This document shows, in pieces, positions 4,973-5,862 of a stretch of DNA of 5,862 nucleotides; the stretch's first letter is position 1; every line of letters starts with the position of its first letter. The DNA lies in contig JAGXNZ010000366.1 of the NCBI GenBank assembly GCA_019894655.1, positions 1-5,862 on the forward strand. The letters run 5' to 3'. Both the position numbers and the translations under genes were made by a program. The notes under the pieces were generated by a model, which searched no databases, was not told where the DNA came from, and saw only the letters and a list, made by a program, of their open reading frames with translations. The DNA is from Promethearchaeota archaeon. GTDB lineage: Archaea > Asgardarchaeota > Lokiarchaeia > Sigynarchaeales > SOKP01.

Positions 4973-5862
4973 TTACTTCTTTCTTCTTTTAATTTCTTTA
5001 GTTTTTGAATAAAGTTCCATGAGCAAAAGGTTATGATAGAAAGAAATAGAATCAAAGTAACCTTCTCCTATATCTGACTTGTTGGCGTGTACTAACGTAA
5101 GTTGGGCGTTTAGGGCAGATCTCATTAGTAATTCTATTCCTTTGTAAATCAAATTCGGACTCCAAGTCCCTCGGTCAGGGTTACCCCACCAAGTTGTATC
5201 AGAACATATTCCTCTATCATAAAACCACCGAGATGTATTATAGTGTCTCTCTGCATCCCAATTTTCATTCAAATCTAAATTTTCTATTAAATTCATTAGG
5301 TTATTTAAACTTCTTACAATTTTCCAATATAATGTATGAATTCTGTTATCGGGATGAGCCCATAAAGGGAAAGCGATGCCTGCTTTCATATCATCGTATG
5401 TAGTGCTCCAACTCGAATCTTTAGGGATTATCTTTTCTTTATTAATTGGAAAAAATTTCGATAATTCGGATATGAATTCAATTTTTACTTCTTTTTGATC
5501 GTTAATAAGATCTAAAGCCTTACTTAGAAATGTCCTTTCAAATTTTTTTATATGATGACCAAAAGTTTCTGAATCCATTGCTGTTATAATATATTTATTT
5601 TTTTGCTTTGTTTCTTTATTTTTCTTGACTATATCTTTAATTTCTTCAACAAATTCTTTCGCAGTAATGTTGTTAAATGCGATTTTATTACTGAAAATAT
5701 CGTCTCTAAAAAATAACAATAAACCATTAGGAGAAGTATATATTTGATCAGTAGGCCAATCTACAGGACAGGCTATACCGCTCATAATTACCCATTTATA
5801 CCCTAATTCTCGGATGTACTTTGCAACTTGGGAGCTAATTGACATTTCAGGAGGGAAAAAGC
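4973..5862 (-). CDS. Glycoside hydrolase family 57, C-terminal part (continues past right edge)
   Basis: GH57 enzymes are retaining alpha-glycosidases or glucanotransferases (amylase, 4-alpha-glucanotransferase, branching enzyme, galactosidase). About 295 codons are visible. The frame stays open through FFPPE before the first in-frame ATG (5845), so that ATG is internal. FFPPE aligns with conserved region 3 (GVWLTE in Thermococcus 4-alpha-glucanotransferase), making the Glu at 5848-5846 the likely nucleophile. Counting from the 5845 Met, region 4 is MDSETFGHH (90-98) with D91 as the probable acid/base, and region 5 is GICSDTTWWG (212-221). FFRDDIFSNKIAF (45-57) and SSWST...FPLWAHPDN (144-167) also fit the family. 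Regions 1 (HQP) and 2 lie off-window. No signal peptide can be judged without the N-terminus. The protein ends soon after the helical domain, with a basic tail (KEIKRRKK) and no extra module. Catalysis looks intact; substrate is not determinable. Confidence 0.85.
   Translation of the reverse strand, partial: FFPPEMSISSQVAKYIRELGYKWVIMSGIACPVDWPTDQIYTSPNGLLLFFRDDIFSNKIAFNNITAKEFVEEIKDIVKKNKETKQKNKYIITAMDSETFGHHIKKFERTFLSKALDLINDQKEVKIEFISELSKFFPINKEKIIPKDSSWSTTYDDMKAGIAFPLWAHPDNRIHTLYWKIVRSLNNLMNLIENLDLNENWDAERHYNTSRWFYDRGICSDTTWWGNPDRGTWSPNLIYKGIELLMRSALNAQLTLVHANKSDIGEGYFDSISFYHNLLLMELYSKTKEIKRRKK

Noticed and set aside
5194..5403. Plus-strand open frame opposite the GH57 gene
   Set aside because: Antisense to conserved GH57 motifs.
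1..5862. A defence system, CRISPR array or a single operon
   Set aside because: No spaced repeats, nucleases or linked effector genes are present, and gaps of 86-171 bases with internal promoter and terminator signals argue against one transcript.

Overview
The window is AT-rich and every gene lies on the minus strand, so transcription runs from right to left. It looks archaeal, most likely from an Asgard (Promethearchaeota/Lokiarchaeia-like) genome. The pointers are a Roadblock/LC7 protein of the kind expanded in Asgard genomes, an archaeal/eukaryotic-type Pus10, a GH57 glycoside hydrolase, archaeal-style TATA elements, T-run terminators and GTGA Shine-Dalgarno sites. The lineage is inferred from protein character only; no phylogeny was run.

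In transcription order: (1) 5862-4973, the C-terminal part of a GH57 glycoside hydrolase, cut by the right edge three codons upstream of its probable catalytic nucleophile; (2) 4801-3683, a double zinc ribbon fused to a CPBP/Rce1-like membrane domain that has lost most of its catalytic residues; (3) 3564-2833, a P-loop nucleoside/nucleotide kinase-like protein with a GTG start; (4) 2726-1752, a Roadblock/LC7 domain followed by a 200-residue acidic, probably disordered tail; (5) 1582-218, a 12-helix GPH/SLC45-like sugar symporter of the major facilitator superfamily; (6) 131-1, the N-terminus of tRNA pseudouridine synthase Pus10, cut by the left edge.

The gaps between genes are 86-171 bases and several hold their own promoter- or terminator-like signals, so this is a run of separately transcribed genes rather than a tight operon. 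The only plausible functional link is between the GH57 enzyme (alpha-glucan processing) and the GPH-type transporter (sugar uptake), and three unrelated genes separate them. I found no CRISPR array, tRNA, rRNA, insertion sequence or defence cassette. The points most worth following are the degenerate zinc-ribbon/CPBP protein, the Roadblock protein with two tryptophan-containing acidic tail motifs, and the perfect palindrome in the Roadblock promoter.
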